In this document: in pieces, positions 24,261 through 33,658 of the stretch | How the letters are laid out: the number at the start of each line of letters is the position of its first letter | Numbering within the stretch: position 1 is the stretch's first letter | NCBI RefSeq assembly: GCF_016806065.1 | Contig: NZ_CP032406.1 | Location: 1 to 64,000 of the forward strand | Source of the DNA: Rhizobium rosettiformans | Lineage (GTDB): Bacteria; Pseudomonadota; Alphaproteobacteria; Rhizobiales; Rhizobiaceae | Reading direction: 5' to 3' | DNA length: 64,000 nucleotides | Notes under the pieces: generated by a model | Told to the model about the DNA's origin: nothing | The model's database searches: none | The model's input: the letters and a program-made list of their open reading frames with translations, nothing else | Made by a program: the position numbers and the translations under genes

Positions 24261-25750
24261 TGTATGCAAATCTCGATACGGTCATTGATCTCGTGTTCAA
24301 TTGGAACATGCTGATCGTGATGGTGAGCTGCTCGGCATTCGGCCTGTTCGTCGGCGCCGTTCCCGGACTGTCGGCCACCATGGCCACGGCGATGCTGGTG
24401 CCGATCACCTTCTTCATGGACCCGGTACCGGCGATCGCGGCGATCGTCACGACGGCGGCGATGGCGATTTTCGCCTCAGACATTCCAGCCGCCCTCATTC
24501 GCATCCCCGGAACGGCAGCGTCTGCGGCCTATATCGGCGATCTAAACGCCCTGACCATGCAGGGCCGGGTCGGACGCGCGCTCGGCATTTCCGTGGTTGC
24601 ATCCGCCATCGGCGGCCTGTTCGGCTCGGCGGTGCTGATGTTCGCGGCCCCGCAGCTGGCGGAGGTGTCGCTCAATTTCACGTCATTCGAATATTTCTGG
24701 CTGGCGCTGCTTGGCCTCTCCGCCGCAGTGATGCTAGGTTCCGGTTCGCTGCTGAAATCGCTAATGTCCTTGCTGTTCGGCCTGATGATCGCGACGGTTG
24801 GCATGGATACTACGGCCGGCCACCCGCGCTTCACCTTCGGTCTTTCCACGCTGCTGGATGGCGTCGCCTTCGTACCGGCGCTGATCGGCGTATTTGCCAT
24901 ACCGGAACTGATACGCACCTTCGTCAACCGCGAGCGCACACCGCCGGCCGCCCCGGTCGGCAATCCCTTTCGCATGTTCGCGGGGCTCGGCGGCGTACTC
25001 TGGCACTACAAGACCAATCTGGTCAGGGGATCGGTTATCGGCACGACGGTCGGCATCCTGCCTGGTGCGGGTTCCGACATAGCCTCCTGGATATCCTATG
25101 CCGTCTCTAAACGCTTCTCCAAGCAACCGGAGCGTTACGGCCACGGCTCGGAAGAGAGCCTGGTGGACGCCTGCGCGGCCAACAATTCCGCCTTGTCGGG
25201 GTCCTATGTGCCGGCCACGGTGTTCGGCATACCGGGCGATTCCATCACCGCGATCGTCATCGGCGTACTCTATATGAAGGGCCTCAATCCCGGTCCGCTT
25301 GTCTTCATCAACAATCCCAACGAGGTGATGGCGATTTTCGTCACCTTCTTCCTTGCCAATCTCTTGATCGTGCCCTTCGGCCTGCTGGCCATAGCCCAGG
25401 CCTCGCAGGTCCTCCGGGTGCCCAAGCTGACGCTGGCTCCATTGATCCTGGGCTTCTGTGTTGTCGGTGCCTATTCCATAAACGCGGCTGCCTCCGGCGT
25501 CGTCATCATGCTGGTGCTCGGTCTCTTCGCCTATCTCATGGAAGAGAACGGCTTTCCGGTCGCGCCACTGATCCTCGGGCTGGTGATGGGCCCGTTGGTT
25601 GAGCGTAATCTGGTGACATCGCTGATCAAGGCCGATGGTGTACCGCTCGTCTTCATCGAGCGACCAATTGCGGCTGGTCTTGCCCTGCTTGTATGTGTTG
25701 TCTGGGCTGTGCCGGCGTGGTTGCGGCTGAAGCGGGGACGAATGACATGA
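24260..25750 (+). CDS. tctA: TTT transporter large permease (TctA)
   Basis: 496 aa, about 12 helices. TctA motifs: GAVPGLSATMATAMLVPITFFMDP (residues about 33-56), GIPG repeat near residue 330 (TVFGIPGDSITAIVIGVLYMKGLNPGP), GTTVGILPGAGSDIASWISYAVSKRFSK. The transport subunit of the TTT system, working with TctB and TctC. Overlaps gntR by ATGA at its 3' end. Confidence 0.94.
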   Translation: MYANLDTVIDLVFNWNMLIVMVSCSAFGLFVGAVPGLSATMATAMLVPITFFMDPVPAIAAIVTTAAMAIFASDIPAALIRIPGTAASAAYIGDLNALTMQGRVGRALGISVVASAIGGLFGSAVLMFAAPQLAEVSLNFTSFEYFWLALLGLSAAVMLGSGSLLKSLMSLLFGLMIATVGMDTTAGHPRFTFGLSTLLDGVAFVPALIGVFAIPELIRTFVNRERTPPAAPVGNPFRMFAGLGGVLWHYKTNLVRGSVIGTTVGILPGAGSDIASWISYAVSKRFSKQPERYGHGSEESLVDACAANNSALSGSYVPATVFGIPGDSITAIVIGVLYMKGLNPGPLVFINNPNEVMAIFVTFFLANLLIVPFGLLAIAQASQVLRVPKLTLAPLILGFCVVGAYSINAAASGVVIMLVLGLFAYLMEENGFPVAPLILGLVMGPLVERNLVTSLIKADGVPLVFIERPIAAGLALLVCVVWAVPAWLRLKRGRMT

Positions 25751-26445
25751 AGAAGATTGCGCAACCGCAATCCCTGGCTGAGATAGCAGCGGCACAATTG
25801 CGCGAGGCGATCGTGACCGGCAAGTTCCGGCTGGGCGAAAACATCTCGGAGGAAAAGCTGGCGCAGCAGATGGGTATCAGCCGCACGCCGATCCGTGACT
25901 GCATGGCGATTCTGTCGAAGGAGGGGCTCGTCGTGGTGCGATCCAAACGCGGCTCTTTCGTCTTCGAGACAAATGTGGCCGATATCGGCGAGATCTGCGA
26001 CTACCGGCTGATGCTGGAATTGCAGGGCATCAAGGCCGCGATCGGCCAGGCCCGTGGAGATTATCTCGCCGCCATGACGCAGATCCTGCGAGGCATGGAA
26101 GAAGCGCTTGAGCGAGGCGACAGCGTCGCCTACGGCACGGCCGACACGGCATTCCACCAGCTTGCGTTCGATCTCTGTGGCAATTCCTATCTGCGCGACG
26201 CCTACAGCCTGGTTGCCGGGCGTATCGCGGCCCTGCGCGCCAATATCACCGCGCCCTATGACGAGCGAAGACGAGAGTCCTTCGGCGAGCATTGCGCCAT
26301 GGCTGACATGATCGCCGACGGACGCTTTGCGGAGCTAGAGGCGGCGCTCTCCCTTCATGTGAGGCGAACGCGCGACGTCTATATCAGGGCCATCAGGGAA
26401 GGACATCTCGGACCGGCCAGCGCCGCCGTTGATGATCCGGACTGA
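25747..26445 (+). CDS. GntR-family (FCD) transcriptional regulator
   Basis: 232 aa. Winged helix at residues about 8-72 (AAAQLREAIVTGKFRLGENI, EKLAQQMGISRTPIRDCMAILSKEGLV), then an all-helical FCD effector domain (about 85-215) with the metal-binding-type DTAFHQLAFDLCGN and the later H in EHCAMADMIADG and LSLHVRR. Such proteins repress catabolic operons until a carboxylic acid binds. It is embedded in the operon by ATGA overlap with tctA. The likely operator is the palindrome at 21255-21271. Confidence 0.9.
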   Translation: MKKIAQPQSLAEIAAAQLREAIVTGKFRLGENISEEKLAQQMGISRTPIRDCMAILSKEGLVVVRSKRGSFVFETNVADIGEICDYRLMLELQGIKAAIGQARGDYLAAMTQILRGMEEALERGDSVAYGTADTAFHQLAFDLCGNSYLRDAYSLVAGRIAALRANITAPYDERRRESFGEHCAMADMIADGRFAELEAALSLHVRRTRDVYIRAIREGHLGPASAAVDDPD

Positions 26446-26460
26446 CATCAGGACCATCAA

Positions 26461-27333
26461 ATGGAGACCAGCATGCATCCAGCAGACCGCTTGAAGACCC
26501 TGATTTCTGGTAGCGAGATCGTCATGGCACCCGGCGCGCCCGATCCGCTGACGGCCCGGCTGGTGGAACAGGCGGGTTTTCCCGCAGTCTACATGACCGG
26601 CTTCGGCGCCACCGCCAGCCATCTCGGCGTACCGGATCTGGGCCTGATGGGCCAGTCGGAAATGACCACCCATGCCCGCAACATGGCGCGGGTCGTGGGC
26701 ATTCCGATCATTGCCGATGCGGATACTGGTTATGGCGGCCCGGCAAATATCGAGCGCACTGTCCAGGAATATATGCAGGCCGGCGTGGCGGCCATCCATC
26801 TGGAGGACCAGCAGCAGCCCAAGCGCTGCGGCCAGCTCGCTGGTGTCAGGCTGATACCCGCCGAAGACAATGTCCGCCGGCTGAAATGTGCCATTGCGGC
26901 CCGCAATACCGCCAAGCTTCTGGTCATCGCGCGCACCGACGCCCTGCCAGCATCCGGCGCCGACGAGGCTATTCGTAGAGCCAACATGTATCGCGATGCG
27001 GGCGTTGACCTCGTCTTCGTCGACGGCATCAAGTCCATCCGAGAGATCGAAACCATTGCCAGAAATGTCGAGGGCCCGAAGGTGGTGAGCATCGTTGACG
27101 GAAACGAGACAACTGATCTTAAGGCAGAAGAGCTCGGGCAGATGGGTTTCCAGATCGTGCTCTACGCCGTGTCGACATTGTTTTCAGCAGTTAGGGCCGT
27201 TCAGGGCACACTTTCGGTCCTGAAGCGGGACGGCACTCCCAAAGTCCGGCAATCCGCTATGGTGACCTACCAGGAGTACAGTCAGATCGTCGGGCTCAAG
27301 GATTTCCAGTCCCTTGACGACCGCTTTGGTTGA
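26461..27333 (+). CDS. Isocitrate lyase/PEP-mutase superfamily enzyme
   Basis: 290 aa. TIM barrel cleaving or forming C-C (or P-C) bonds of 2-oxo/2-hydroxy diacids with Mg2+. Motifs: APDPLTARLVEQAGFPAVYMTGFGA, IPIIADADTGYGG (metal-binding Asp pair, residues about 80-92), AIHLEDQQQPKRCGQ (about 105-120) and VIARTDA. Isocitrate lyases have KKCGH; the reading here, KRCGQLAG, resembles dimethylmalate lyase, oxaloacetate decarboxylase or methylisocitrate-lyase-like enzymes. Together with the hydroxyacid dehydrogenase it may form a short route from the imported acid to central metabolites. Exact substrate unknown. Confidence 0.82.
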   Translation: METSMHPADRLKTLISGSEIVMAPGAPDPLTARLVEQAGFPAVYMTGFGATASHLGVPDLGLMGQSEMTTHARNMARVVGIPIIADADTGYGGPANIERTVQEYMQAGVAAIHLEDQQQPKRCGQLAGVRLIPAEDNVRRLKCAIAARNTAKLLVIARTDALPASGADEAIRRANMYRDAGVDLVFVDGIKSIREIETIARNVEGPKVVSIVDGNETTDLKAEELGQMGFQIVLYAVSTLFSAVRAVQGTLSVLKRDGTPKVRQSAMVTYQEYSQIVGLKDFQSLDDRFG

Positions 27334-27436
27334 AAGGGGTTCGCACTCTGTTTTGTGTCCACCGTAACAGCCCTCGTGTCGGACCCAACATAGAACGACA
27401 GACACCAATCCTGCTGAACCAAATCAGGAAGTCACC

Positions 27437-29326
27437 ATGAAAACCTCGATCGCCACCGTTTCAATCAGCGGCGAGTTTCCCGAAAAGCTGGCAGCCATTG
27501 CCAAGGCCGGTTTCGATGGTGTCGAGATCTTCGAGAACGATTTTCTCGCCTTCGACGGCAGTCCACGCGACGTCGGGCGCATGGTGCAGGATTTCGGCTT
27601 GGAGATCACGCTGTTCCAGCCCTTCCGCGATTTCGAAGGCATGCCCGAGACGCACCGGTCGCGAACCTTCGACCGGGCAGAACGCAAGTTCGATGTCATG
27701 CAGGAACTTGGCACCGATCTCGTACTCGTCTGTTCTAACGTCTCGCCGGTTTCGCTCGGAGGCATCGACCGGGCAGCGGCCGATTTTCACGAACTGGGCG
27801 AACGGGCCGCGAAACGCGGGTTGCGGGTGGGCTATGAGGCTCTCGCCTGGGGCCGGCACATCAACGACCATCGCGATGCGTGGGAGATTGTACGACGTGC
27901 CGACCATGACAGTATTGGGGTCATCCTCGACAGTTTCCATTCGCTTGCGCGCAAGATCGACATCGGCTCCATTCGATCGATACCCAAAGACAAGATCTTC
28001 ATCGTCCAGCTTGCTGATGCACCGCTGATCGGCATGGATCTGCTCTATTGGAGCAGGCACTTCCGAAACATGCCGGGCGAAGGAGATCTGCCAGTCGCCG
28101 ACTTCGTGGCTGCTGTCGCGGCGACGGGGTATGACGGCTACCTCTCCCTGGAGATCTTCAACGACCAGTTCCGTGGCGGCTCGCCGCGGGCCATTTCCGT
28201 CGATGGCCATCGTTCGCTGGTCTATCTAGGCGACCAGGTGCGACGAAAGCCCGGTGCTGCAGGCTTGACGGTACCGTCGATGCCGGACCGAGCATCAGTG
28301 GCCGGCGTGGCGTTCATAGAGTTTTCGGTTGGCGAGGGCGATGCCGAGCTGCTGATCGCGATGATGCATGCACTCGGCTTCCGGAAGACCGCTATCCATA
28401 AAACCAAAAATGTCAGCGTCTACCAGCAAGGTGATATCCGCATTCTCCTCAACACGGAAGAGGTTGGCTTCGCCAGCAATGCCTATGCCGTTCGCGGCGC
28501 CTCGGCTTATGCCATGGCCTTGCAGGTCGAAGCCACATCGGCCGCCATGGCCCGCGCTGTGGCCTTGGGCGCAGAGCCTTTCAGTCAGCCGGTTGGCCCT
28601 GGTGAACTCGACATTCCCGCAATCCGCGGGGTCGGCGGGACCTTGATTTATCTGGTGCATGCCAAATCCGACCTCGGGCGAGTGTGGGAGATAGACTTCC
28701 AGCCCGCCGAAGACGAAGCCGCACCGAATTCTGTGGGCCTGTTTGCTGTCGATCATGTAGCCCAAACGGTGGCCTATGAGGAAATGCTGACCTGGCTCTT
28801 GTTCTACACATCGATCTTCGAAACCAAAAAGTCTCCCATGGTCGACATCATCGATCCGTCTGGAGTGGTGCGCAGCCAGGTCATCCAAAACGATGAGGGA
28901 ACGCTGCGCATCACGATGAACGGTGCGGAAAACCGGCGCACGTTTGCCGGCCACCTCATTGCCGAGACATTCGGGGCTGGGATCCAGCACATTGCCTTTC
29001 GCACCGAGGACATTTTCGCCACGGCCAAGGCGCTCCGCAGCAACGGTTTCAATGCGCTGCCTATCTCACCGAACTACTATGGCGACATCGAAGCGCGTTT
29101 CGGTCTGCTTCCTTCACTGACTGAGCGGCTCAAGTCTGAGAACATCCTCTACGACCGCGACGAGCACGGGGAGTACTTCCAGCTCTACAGCGGCACCTAC
29201 GGCGAGGGCTTCTTCTTCGAGATCGTTCAGCGCAGCGGGTATCAAGGCTATGGCGCCGCCAATGCAATATTTCGCATCGCGGCGCTGAAAAGACAGTTGA
29301 GACCTGCGGGAATGCCAAGAGCTTGA
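27437..29326 (+). CDS. quiC: 3-dehydroshikimate dehydratase, QuiC1 type (TIM barrel plus HPPD-like domain)
   Basis: 629 aa. The N-terminal half is a sugar-phosphate-isomerase-like TIM barrel that converts 3-dehydroshikimate to protocatechuate; the C-terminal half is a 4-hydroxyphenylpyruvate-dioxygenase-like VOC fold. The four metal ligands reported for Pseudomonas QuiC1 fall at identical numbers here: Glu134 (VGYEALAW), Asp165 (VILDSFHSL), Gln191 (FIVQLADAP), Glu239 (LSLEIFND). The C-terminal domain has IQHIAFRTEDI and EYFQLYSGTYGEGFFFEIVQR near residues 515 and 580-600. Last gene on the plus strand of the TTT cluster, about 100 bp after the lyase gene. Confidence 0.9.
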   Translation: MKTSIATVSISGEFPEKLAAIAKAGFDGVEIFENDFLAFDGSPRDVGRMVQDFGLEITLFQPFRDFEGMPETHRSRTFDRAERKFDVMQELGTDLVLVCSNVSPVSLGGIDRAAADFHELGERAAKRGLRVGYEALAWGRHINDHRDAWEIVRRADHDSIGVILDSFHSLARKIDIGSIRSIPKDKIFIVQLADAPLIGMDLLYWSRHFRNMPGEGDLPVADFVAAVAATGYDGYLSLEIFNDQFRGGSPRAISVDGHRSLVYLGDQVRRKPGAAGLTVPSMPDRASVAGVAFIEFSVGEGDAELLIAMMHALGFRKTAIHKTKNVSVYQQGDIRILLNTEEVGFASNAYAVRGASAYAMALQVEATSAAMARAVALGAEPFSQPVGPGELDIPAIRGVGGTLIYLVHAKSDLGRVWEIDFQPAEDEAAPNSVGLFAVDHVAQTVAYEEMLTWLLFYTSIFETKKSPMVDIIDPSGVVRSQVIQNDEGTLRITMNGAENRRTFAGHLIAETFGAGIQHIAFRTEDIFATAKALRSNGFNALPISPNYYGDIEARFGLLPSLTERLKSENILYDRDEHGEYFQLYSGTYGEGFFFEIVQRSGYQGYGAANAIFRIAALKRQLRPAGMPRA

Positions 29327-29650
29327 TGATGTCCCCGCTCGTCTGACGTCGGGAATCCTTAAACGTTTCTTTTCGCGCAGGATCCATAAATCCAGCGTTT
29401 CCTTGATCTCCATCGCTTCATACCCCGCAGCACTTAAGAATCCACAGCGTGCTTCGTATTCCGATAAAGAAATTCCACCGAGTCGAACTGCATAACGATC
29501 TTTCAAATTTCCTTGGGGTGCGGGGATTTCATGGAAAAATTCTCCTGAAGAATCCACTTGGTCGCAGAAGCCGCCGGTATACCTCCTGCGTCGCGTCAAG
29601 CCTCTACATTGGATATTACTTGGCTGGTTAGGCTGCTGCTGCGTTCTGAC
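29327..29650. other. Convergent intergenic region, no gene recognised
   Basis: Lower G+C than the flanks. The minus strand is open from 29599 through this stretch (CDQVDSSGEFF..., GGISLSEYEARCGF...) but runs on into quiC antisense, has no proper start and no family I recognise. A minus-strand AGGAG precedes a nine-codon ATG frame only. Possibly decayed sequence. Confidence 0.4.
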
Positions 29651-31093
29651 CTAGGACTGCATCCCTGGCATGATCTCAGATGGGATCGGGCAGACGTACG
29701 ATCGGCCATCGGTTTTGTCTGCCCACTCCGCTTTCGCTGCAGCGAGAAGATCCGGGGAGGTCATCAGCGCCAGGCCGGTGGTGGCAATCGCCTTCGCCGC
29801 ATGCGCCATCGCCTTGTGTGCCGCTGGGCTCTTACCCTGCGCCACCACCTGCCAGGTGTGGGGATTAGTGCCGATCGCCCAGGTTGGTGTCCAGCATTGG
29901 GCCGTGGGCGTAACCCAGCTGACATCGCCGACATCGGTAGAGCCGGCACGAAAATGCGACTGCCCTTCGAAGCTGCGCAAACCGAGATGCAGCGGCGTCG
30001 AGCCGTCGACCCTGGTGTTGGAGAAGACGTCGCCCTTCATCTGGTAGAGCCGGATGCTGCTCCTGATCGCCTCGTCCGTGAATGTCTCCTGGATCGATCT
30101 GGCGAACGCGAGGTCGGCCTCGTCGAAAGCGATTGGACCGAGCGCTACCATGTTCTCATGCATGGCGGTTTCGAGCGTAATGTTCGGCAGGAGGTTGGTA
30201 GAGGCCGTGTCGAAGATGATCTCGACCTCAGTTTCCGTCATCATTGCCGCCCCACGCGCCACCTTATCGACGCGCCTTGCAAGATCGAGCGCCTGCTGCA
30301 TTTCCGGTGCACGGATGAGGTAAACCACTTCCGCCTGCGCCTGGACGACATTGGCCGCTCGACCACCGGCATCAGTGATCGCATAATGAACGCGGCAATC
30401 CTGCATCATGTGTTCGCGCAAAAAGTTGACCCCCACGTTCATCAGTTCGACCGCATCAAGCGCTGAACGTCCAAGATGCGCGGCATTCGAAGCATGTGCC
30501 GCGAGCCCCTTGAAGCGATAGTAGTATTCGAGAACGGCGAGGTTGTTGGTGGAACGCACGCCGTTGAACGGCGCCGGATGCCATGTGAGCGCCGTGTCGA
30601 CATCGTTAAACAGCCCGGCGCGGACCATGAATGTCTTGCCGGAGCCACCCTCCTCGCCCGGGCAGCCGTAGTAGCGCACAGTGCCAGCGAGGTTGTTCTC
30701 TTTGATATGCTTTGCAAGCGCTATCGCAGCCATGAGTGAACCGACGCCGAGAAGGTTGTGGCCGCAGCCGTGGCCGGTGCCGCCGGACGATAGCGGCTTG
30801 TGCTCGGCAATGCCGGCCGCCTGGCTCATGCCAGCCAGCGCGTCGAATTCGCCAAGAATGGCGATGACAGGCTTGCCGCTACCGAACTCGCCGATGAAGG
30901 CTGTGTCCATGCCGGCGACGCCGCGTGTGACTGCAAAGCCCTTCTCCTCAAGCGTGGCCGCGAGCATCTCCGACGACTGCTTCTCGTCGAATTTGAGCTC
31001 GGCGAAATCCCAGATGCTGTCGCTGATCCTGCTGAATTCGGGCTTCATCGTCTCGATCGCATCGGCAATCGACGTGACGGCGTCGCGGTTCAT
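29651..31093 (-). CDS. M20-family amidohydrolase (AbgB-like)
   Basis: 480 aa cytoplasmic metallo-amidohydrolase of the group that includes p-aminobenzoyl-glutamate hydrolase subunit B. Metal-site motifs: GEFDALAGMSQ (residues about 81-91), GTGHGCGHNLLG (about 106-117; the H-x-C-G-H pattern), YYGCPGEEGGSGKTFM (Glu-Glu), TWHPAPFNGV and the late STDVGDVSWVTPT. Dimerisation domain inserted near residues 195-300. The ATG at 31093 was chosen (AAAGGA upstream) over a start 16 codons earlier. Last gene of the oligopeptide operon, so it probably cleaves an amide bond of the imported compound. Confidence 0.88.
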   Translation of the reverse strand: MNRDAVTSIADAIETMKPEFSRISDSIWDFAELKFDEKQSSEMLAATLEEKGFAVTRGVAGMDTAFIGEFGSGKPVIAILGEFDALAGMSQAAGIAEHKPLSSGGTGHGCGHNLLGVGSLMAAIALAKHIKENNLAGTVRYYGCPGEEGGSGKTFMVRAGLFNDVDTALTWHPAPFNGVRSTNNLAVLEYYYRFKGLAAHASNAAHLGRSALDAVELMNVGVNFLREHMMQDCRVHYAITDAGGRAANVVQAQAEVVYLIRAPEMQQALDLARRVDKVARGAAMMTETEVEIIFDTASTNLLPNITLETAMHENMVALGPIAFDEADLAFARSIQETFTDEAIRSSIRLYQMKGDVFSNTRVDGSTPLHLGLRSFEGQSHFRAGSTDVGDVSWVTPTAQCWTPTWAIGTNPHTWQVVAQGKSPAAHKAMAHAAKAIATTGLALMTSPDLLAAAKAEWADKTDGRSYVCPIPSEIMPGMQS

Positions 31094-31222
31094 GGCATGT
31101 CCTTTCTGTCTGTCCCCGCCCCTATCGGACGGGCGCGACAAATCTGCCGGCGGCTCGAGTGCCGGATCATCTCGATGAAATTGGAATACCGCGCCGGCTG
31201 ATTGCTCAGCGCGGTAGGGCGA

Positions 31223-32767
31223 TCATTCCTCGACGGAAACTTCCCAGAGGCGGGCGTTGGACTGCCAGACGGGCATGCCCTTGAGCTTCTTAGTGGCACC
31301 CCACACGTCGACCATGTCGTAGAGGAAGATGCCCGGCATCTCCTTCAACATCAGTTCGTGGAACTCGTCGAAGATCTTTTGGCGCTTTTCTTGGTTAAGC
31401 TCCACATAAGCGGCCTTCATCAGATCGACGGCTTTCGGGTCGTCCCACATCAGCGAGGCGTTCTTGTCCTTGTCCCCAACATAGAAAGCGTACATCAGTG
31501 CTGGGTCGAGGCGCGGCGCGACCGACTGGGAGATCACCTGGTAGTTGCCCGAGCGGCGCCGATCGACCTGGGTAGCATAATCGAGAACCTCGATCTGCAC
31601 GTTGAGGCCCACCTGCTGCATCATCGCCTGAGCCATGATCGCAGCCGGAAAACTCGGCACGTTGCCGCGCTTGTTGGCGATGATCGAGATCGGCTCGCCC
31701 TTATAGCCGGCAGCTGCCAGTTCCTTCTTGGCAGCCTCTACGTCGTAAGGCAGGCGCGTCTTTTGCGTGTCATTGAAATAGACGCTGTCCTGCGACACCA
31801 TCGAGCCGTTTGCCTCACCGGTGCCGTTTGACGCCGCGGCGACCAGTTCGTCCAGATCGAGCGCCATTGCCATCGCGCGGCGCACGCCCGGATTGCTCAG
31901 AACCTTGTCGCGGGTTTGGATGTAGAAGAGGTTCTTGCCGTTGTTGCGCGACACGATCAGCTGCGTCTTGTCGTTCGATTGGAATTCCGGGATCAAGTCC
32001 GGCGAGATTTCGGCCGTATCGAGCACGCCGGATTCGAGGCCCGCCTTGACGGTAGAGGCGTCAGGAATTGTCATGAACTTCACGCCGTCGACGAGCGGTC
32101 GCTTGGAACCGACCATGCCGTCCGGCTCGCCATCGTTCTCGGGCGAGACATAGTCGGCGAACTTCTTCAGGCGGATGTATTCACCCTTCTTCCACTCGTC
32201 CCACTGGAACGGACCAGTGCCGATGGGCGTGGCGAAGCTTCCATCGGACGCAACCGAGGCCGGCGAGATCATGCCGGTATAGCCACATTCCGGGCGCGAC
32301 ATGAGGCCGAGAAAGACCGCCGACGGCTTCTCGAGCGTGATGGTCACCGTCGAGGCGTCGGTTGCCTCGATGCCGGTGACGTGGGCCGCACCACCCTGGG
32401 CAAAATCGGCGAGGCAGGTCCATTTGGTTTCCGGCGTCAGATAGCGGGTCCAGTTCCACACTACATCTTCGGCGGTCAGTGGCTTGCCGTTGTGGAACTT
32501 CACATCGGTACGCAACGCGAAAGTATACGTCAGACCATCAACCGACATTTCGACGCTTTTTGCCAGGAGCGGCTTTACCTCGCCGCTGTCGTTGTAGCCG
32601 ACAAGGCCCTCGACTATGTGCAGGATAACACTGTCGGTATTGCCGTCGCGATTGACGCCGGGATTGGCGCTACGCAAGTCGGAACTCTGGGCAATCGTGA
32701 TGTCACGCGCTCCGGCGACTTGAGTGAAGGCGAGCACCGCAACGCCCGCGAGAAGAAACTTTTTCAT
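31223..32767 (-). CDS. ABC transporter periplasmic substrate-binding protein (SBP family 5)
   Basis: 514 aa. Signal peptide MKKFLLAGVAVLAFTQVAGA, about 20 residues. SBP_bac_5 pattern: LTYTFALRTDVKFHNGKPLTAEDVVWNWTRY (about 80-110) and TPIGTGPFQWDEWKKGEYIRLKKF (about 180-205). Differs in ligand region from the binding protein at 8078. The ATG at 32767 was selected because it begins the signal peptide; upstream codons are not plausible. 28 bp separate it from the serine hydrolase gene. Confidence 0.93.
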   Translation of the reverse strand: MKKFLLAGVAVLAFTQVAGARDITIAQSSDLRSANPGVNRDGNTDSVILHIVEGLVGYNDSGEVKPLLAKSVEMSVDGLTYTFALRTDVKFHNGKPLTAEDVVWNWTRYLTPETKWTCLADFAQGGAAHVTGIEATDASTVTITLEKPSAVFLGLMSRPECGYTGMISPASVASDGSFATPIGTGPFQWDEWKKGEYIRLKKFADYVSPENDGEPDGMVGSKRPLVDGVKFMTIPDASTVKAGLESGVLDTAEISPDLIPEFQSNDKTQLIVSRNNGKNLFYIQTRDKVLSNPGVRRAMAMALDLDELVAAASNGTGEANGSMVSQDSVYFNDTQKTRLPYDVEAAKKELAAAGYKGEPISIIANKRGNVPSFPAAIMAQAMMQQVGLNVQIEVLDYATQVDRRRSGNYQVISQSVAPRLDPALMYAFYVGDKDKNASLMWDDPKAVDLMKAAYVELNQEKRQKIFDEFHELMLKEMPGIFLYDMVDVWGATKKLKGMPVWQSNARLWEVSVEE

Positions 32768-32795
32768 TGTTCTACCCTCTTTGCTTTTGTTGATA

Positions 32796-33638
32796 TTACG
32801 ATTGGAAACAGTTCCAGGCGGTTTCGGCGAGCCTGCCGATCGTCTCGAGAGACACCGTGTAACCCGGCGTACCATCCGGCATCACCTGCGGCACGTCGTC
32901 GGTGTAGGCCGTGATGATGAAAAACGGCGCGCGGTCCTTGTAGACTATACCGGCATCCATCCGGCCACGCTTGCCGCGACCGCTCTTGCTGGCGACCAGC
33001 GTTTCGAAGGGCAGGCGCGAGCGGATGCCGTAGCGTAAAACCTGGTTCTTCAGGGTCTCCATCGCAAAGCCGCAGAGGTCGGCGCTGCAGCCGAGCTTCT
33101 CCTGTGCTTGCGAGGAGGATTGCGCATCAAGGATGGTCTGCAGCAGCAGCACCTGGTCGGCGGCTGAGGTCGTCGTCACCGTCGTCAGCGCGTGGTCGGC
33201 CGGCAACGCCAGCGGCGGAATGAGAAAGCGGTGATGGGTATTGGCCATACCGACAGCCTTGCAATAGCTGTCGACCTCATTGAGCGTCAGCCGCTCCAGC
33301 ACCATCTTCGTGCAGACATTGTCGCTCAGCACCATCATTCCGGTGATCGCGTCGCGCAGCGAGATGACGATACCCGGCGTCATGAAGCGGAACATGCCGC
33401 TGGCCACTTGCTCGGCCAGCCGTTTCTCGTAGGTGACCGGCTCGTCGAGGTTGATACGGCCCTCATGCGCAGCCTTCAGCGCCGCCATCATGATCGAGGT
33501 TTTGCGGGTACTGCCGGACGGCGTCTCCTCGTCGGCACCGCGAGCGATCTCCTCACCGGTCAGGAGATTGCGCACCATGAAGCGGGTAACGAAGGGCTGC
33601 GCATCGCAGATCGCGTTCAGCGTGTCGGAGGTCGTCAT
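32796..33638 (-). CDS. Class-A-beta-lactamase-fold serine hydrolase without export signal
   Basis: 280 aa. Motifs of the penicillin-recognising fold in order: STRKT (Ser-x-x-Lys, about residue 42), SDNVCTKM (Ser-Asp-Asn, about 105), and SKSGRGKRG (Lys-Ser/Thr-Gly, about 217). The omega-loop Glu motif of true class A beta-lactamases (RxExxLN) is not evident (PPLALPADHALTTVTT). No signal peptide or membrane anchor at the start MTTSDTLNAICDAQPF, whether the ATG at 33638 (AGGAT upstream) or the one at 33659 (overlapping the ATPase stop) is used. It probably acts on peptides or amides in the cytoplasm after import. Confidence 0.82.
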   Translation of the reverse strand: MTTSDTLNAICDAQPFVTRFMVRNLLTGEEIARGADEETPSGSTRKTSIMMAALKAAHEGRINLDEPVTYEKRLAEQVASGMFRFMTPGIVISLRDAITGMMVLSDNVCTKMVLERLTLNEVDSYCKAVGMANTHHRFLIPPLALPADHALTTVTTTSAADQVLLLQTILDAQSSSQAQEKLGCSADLCGFAMETLKNQVLRYGIRSRLPFETLVASKSGRGKRGRMDAGIVYKDRAPFFIITAYTDDVPQVMPDGTPGYTVSLETIGRLAETAWNCFQS

Positions 33639-33658
33639 GGTCGGGATCCTGTTCAGCA

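Noticed and set aside
24761..25795. 344-codon minus-strand frame opposite tctA
   Set aside because: Shadow of the permease gene; His/Asp/Arg-rich with no family.
32796..33638. True class A beta-lactamase resistance gene
   Set aside because: No export signal and no omega-loop Glu; operon context is catabolic, so antibiotic resistance is not supported.
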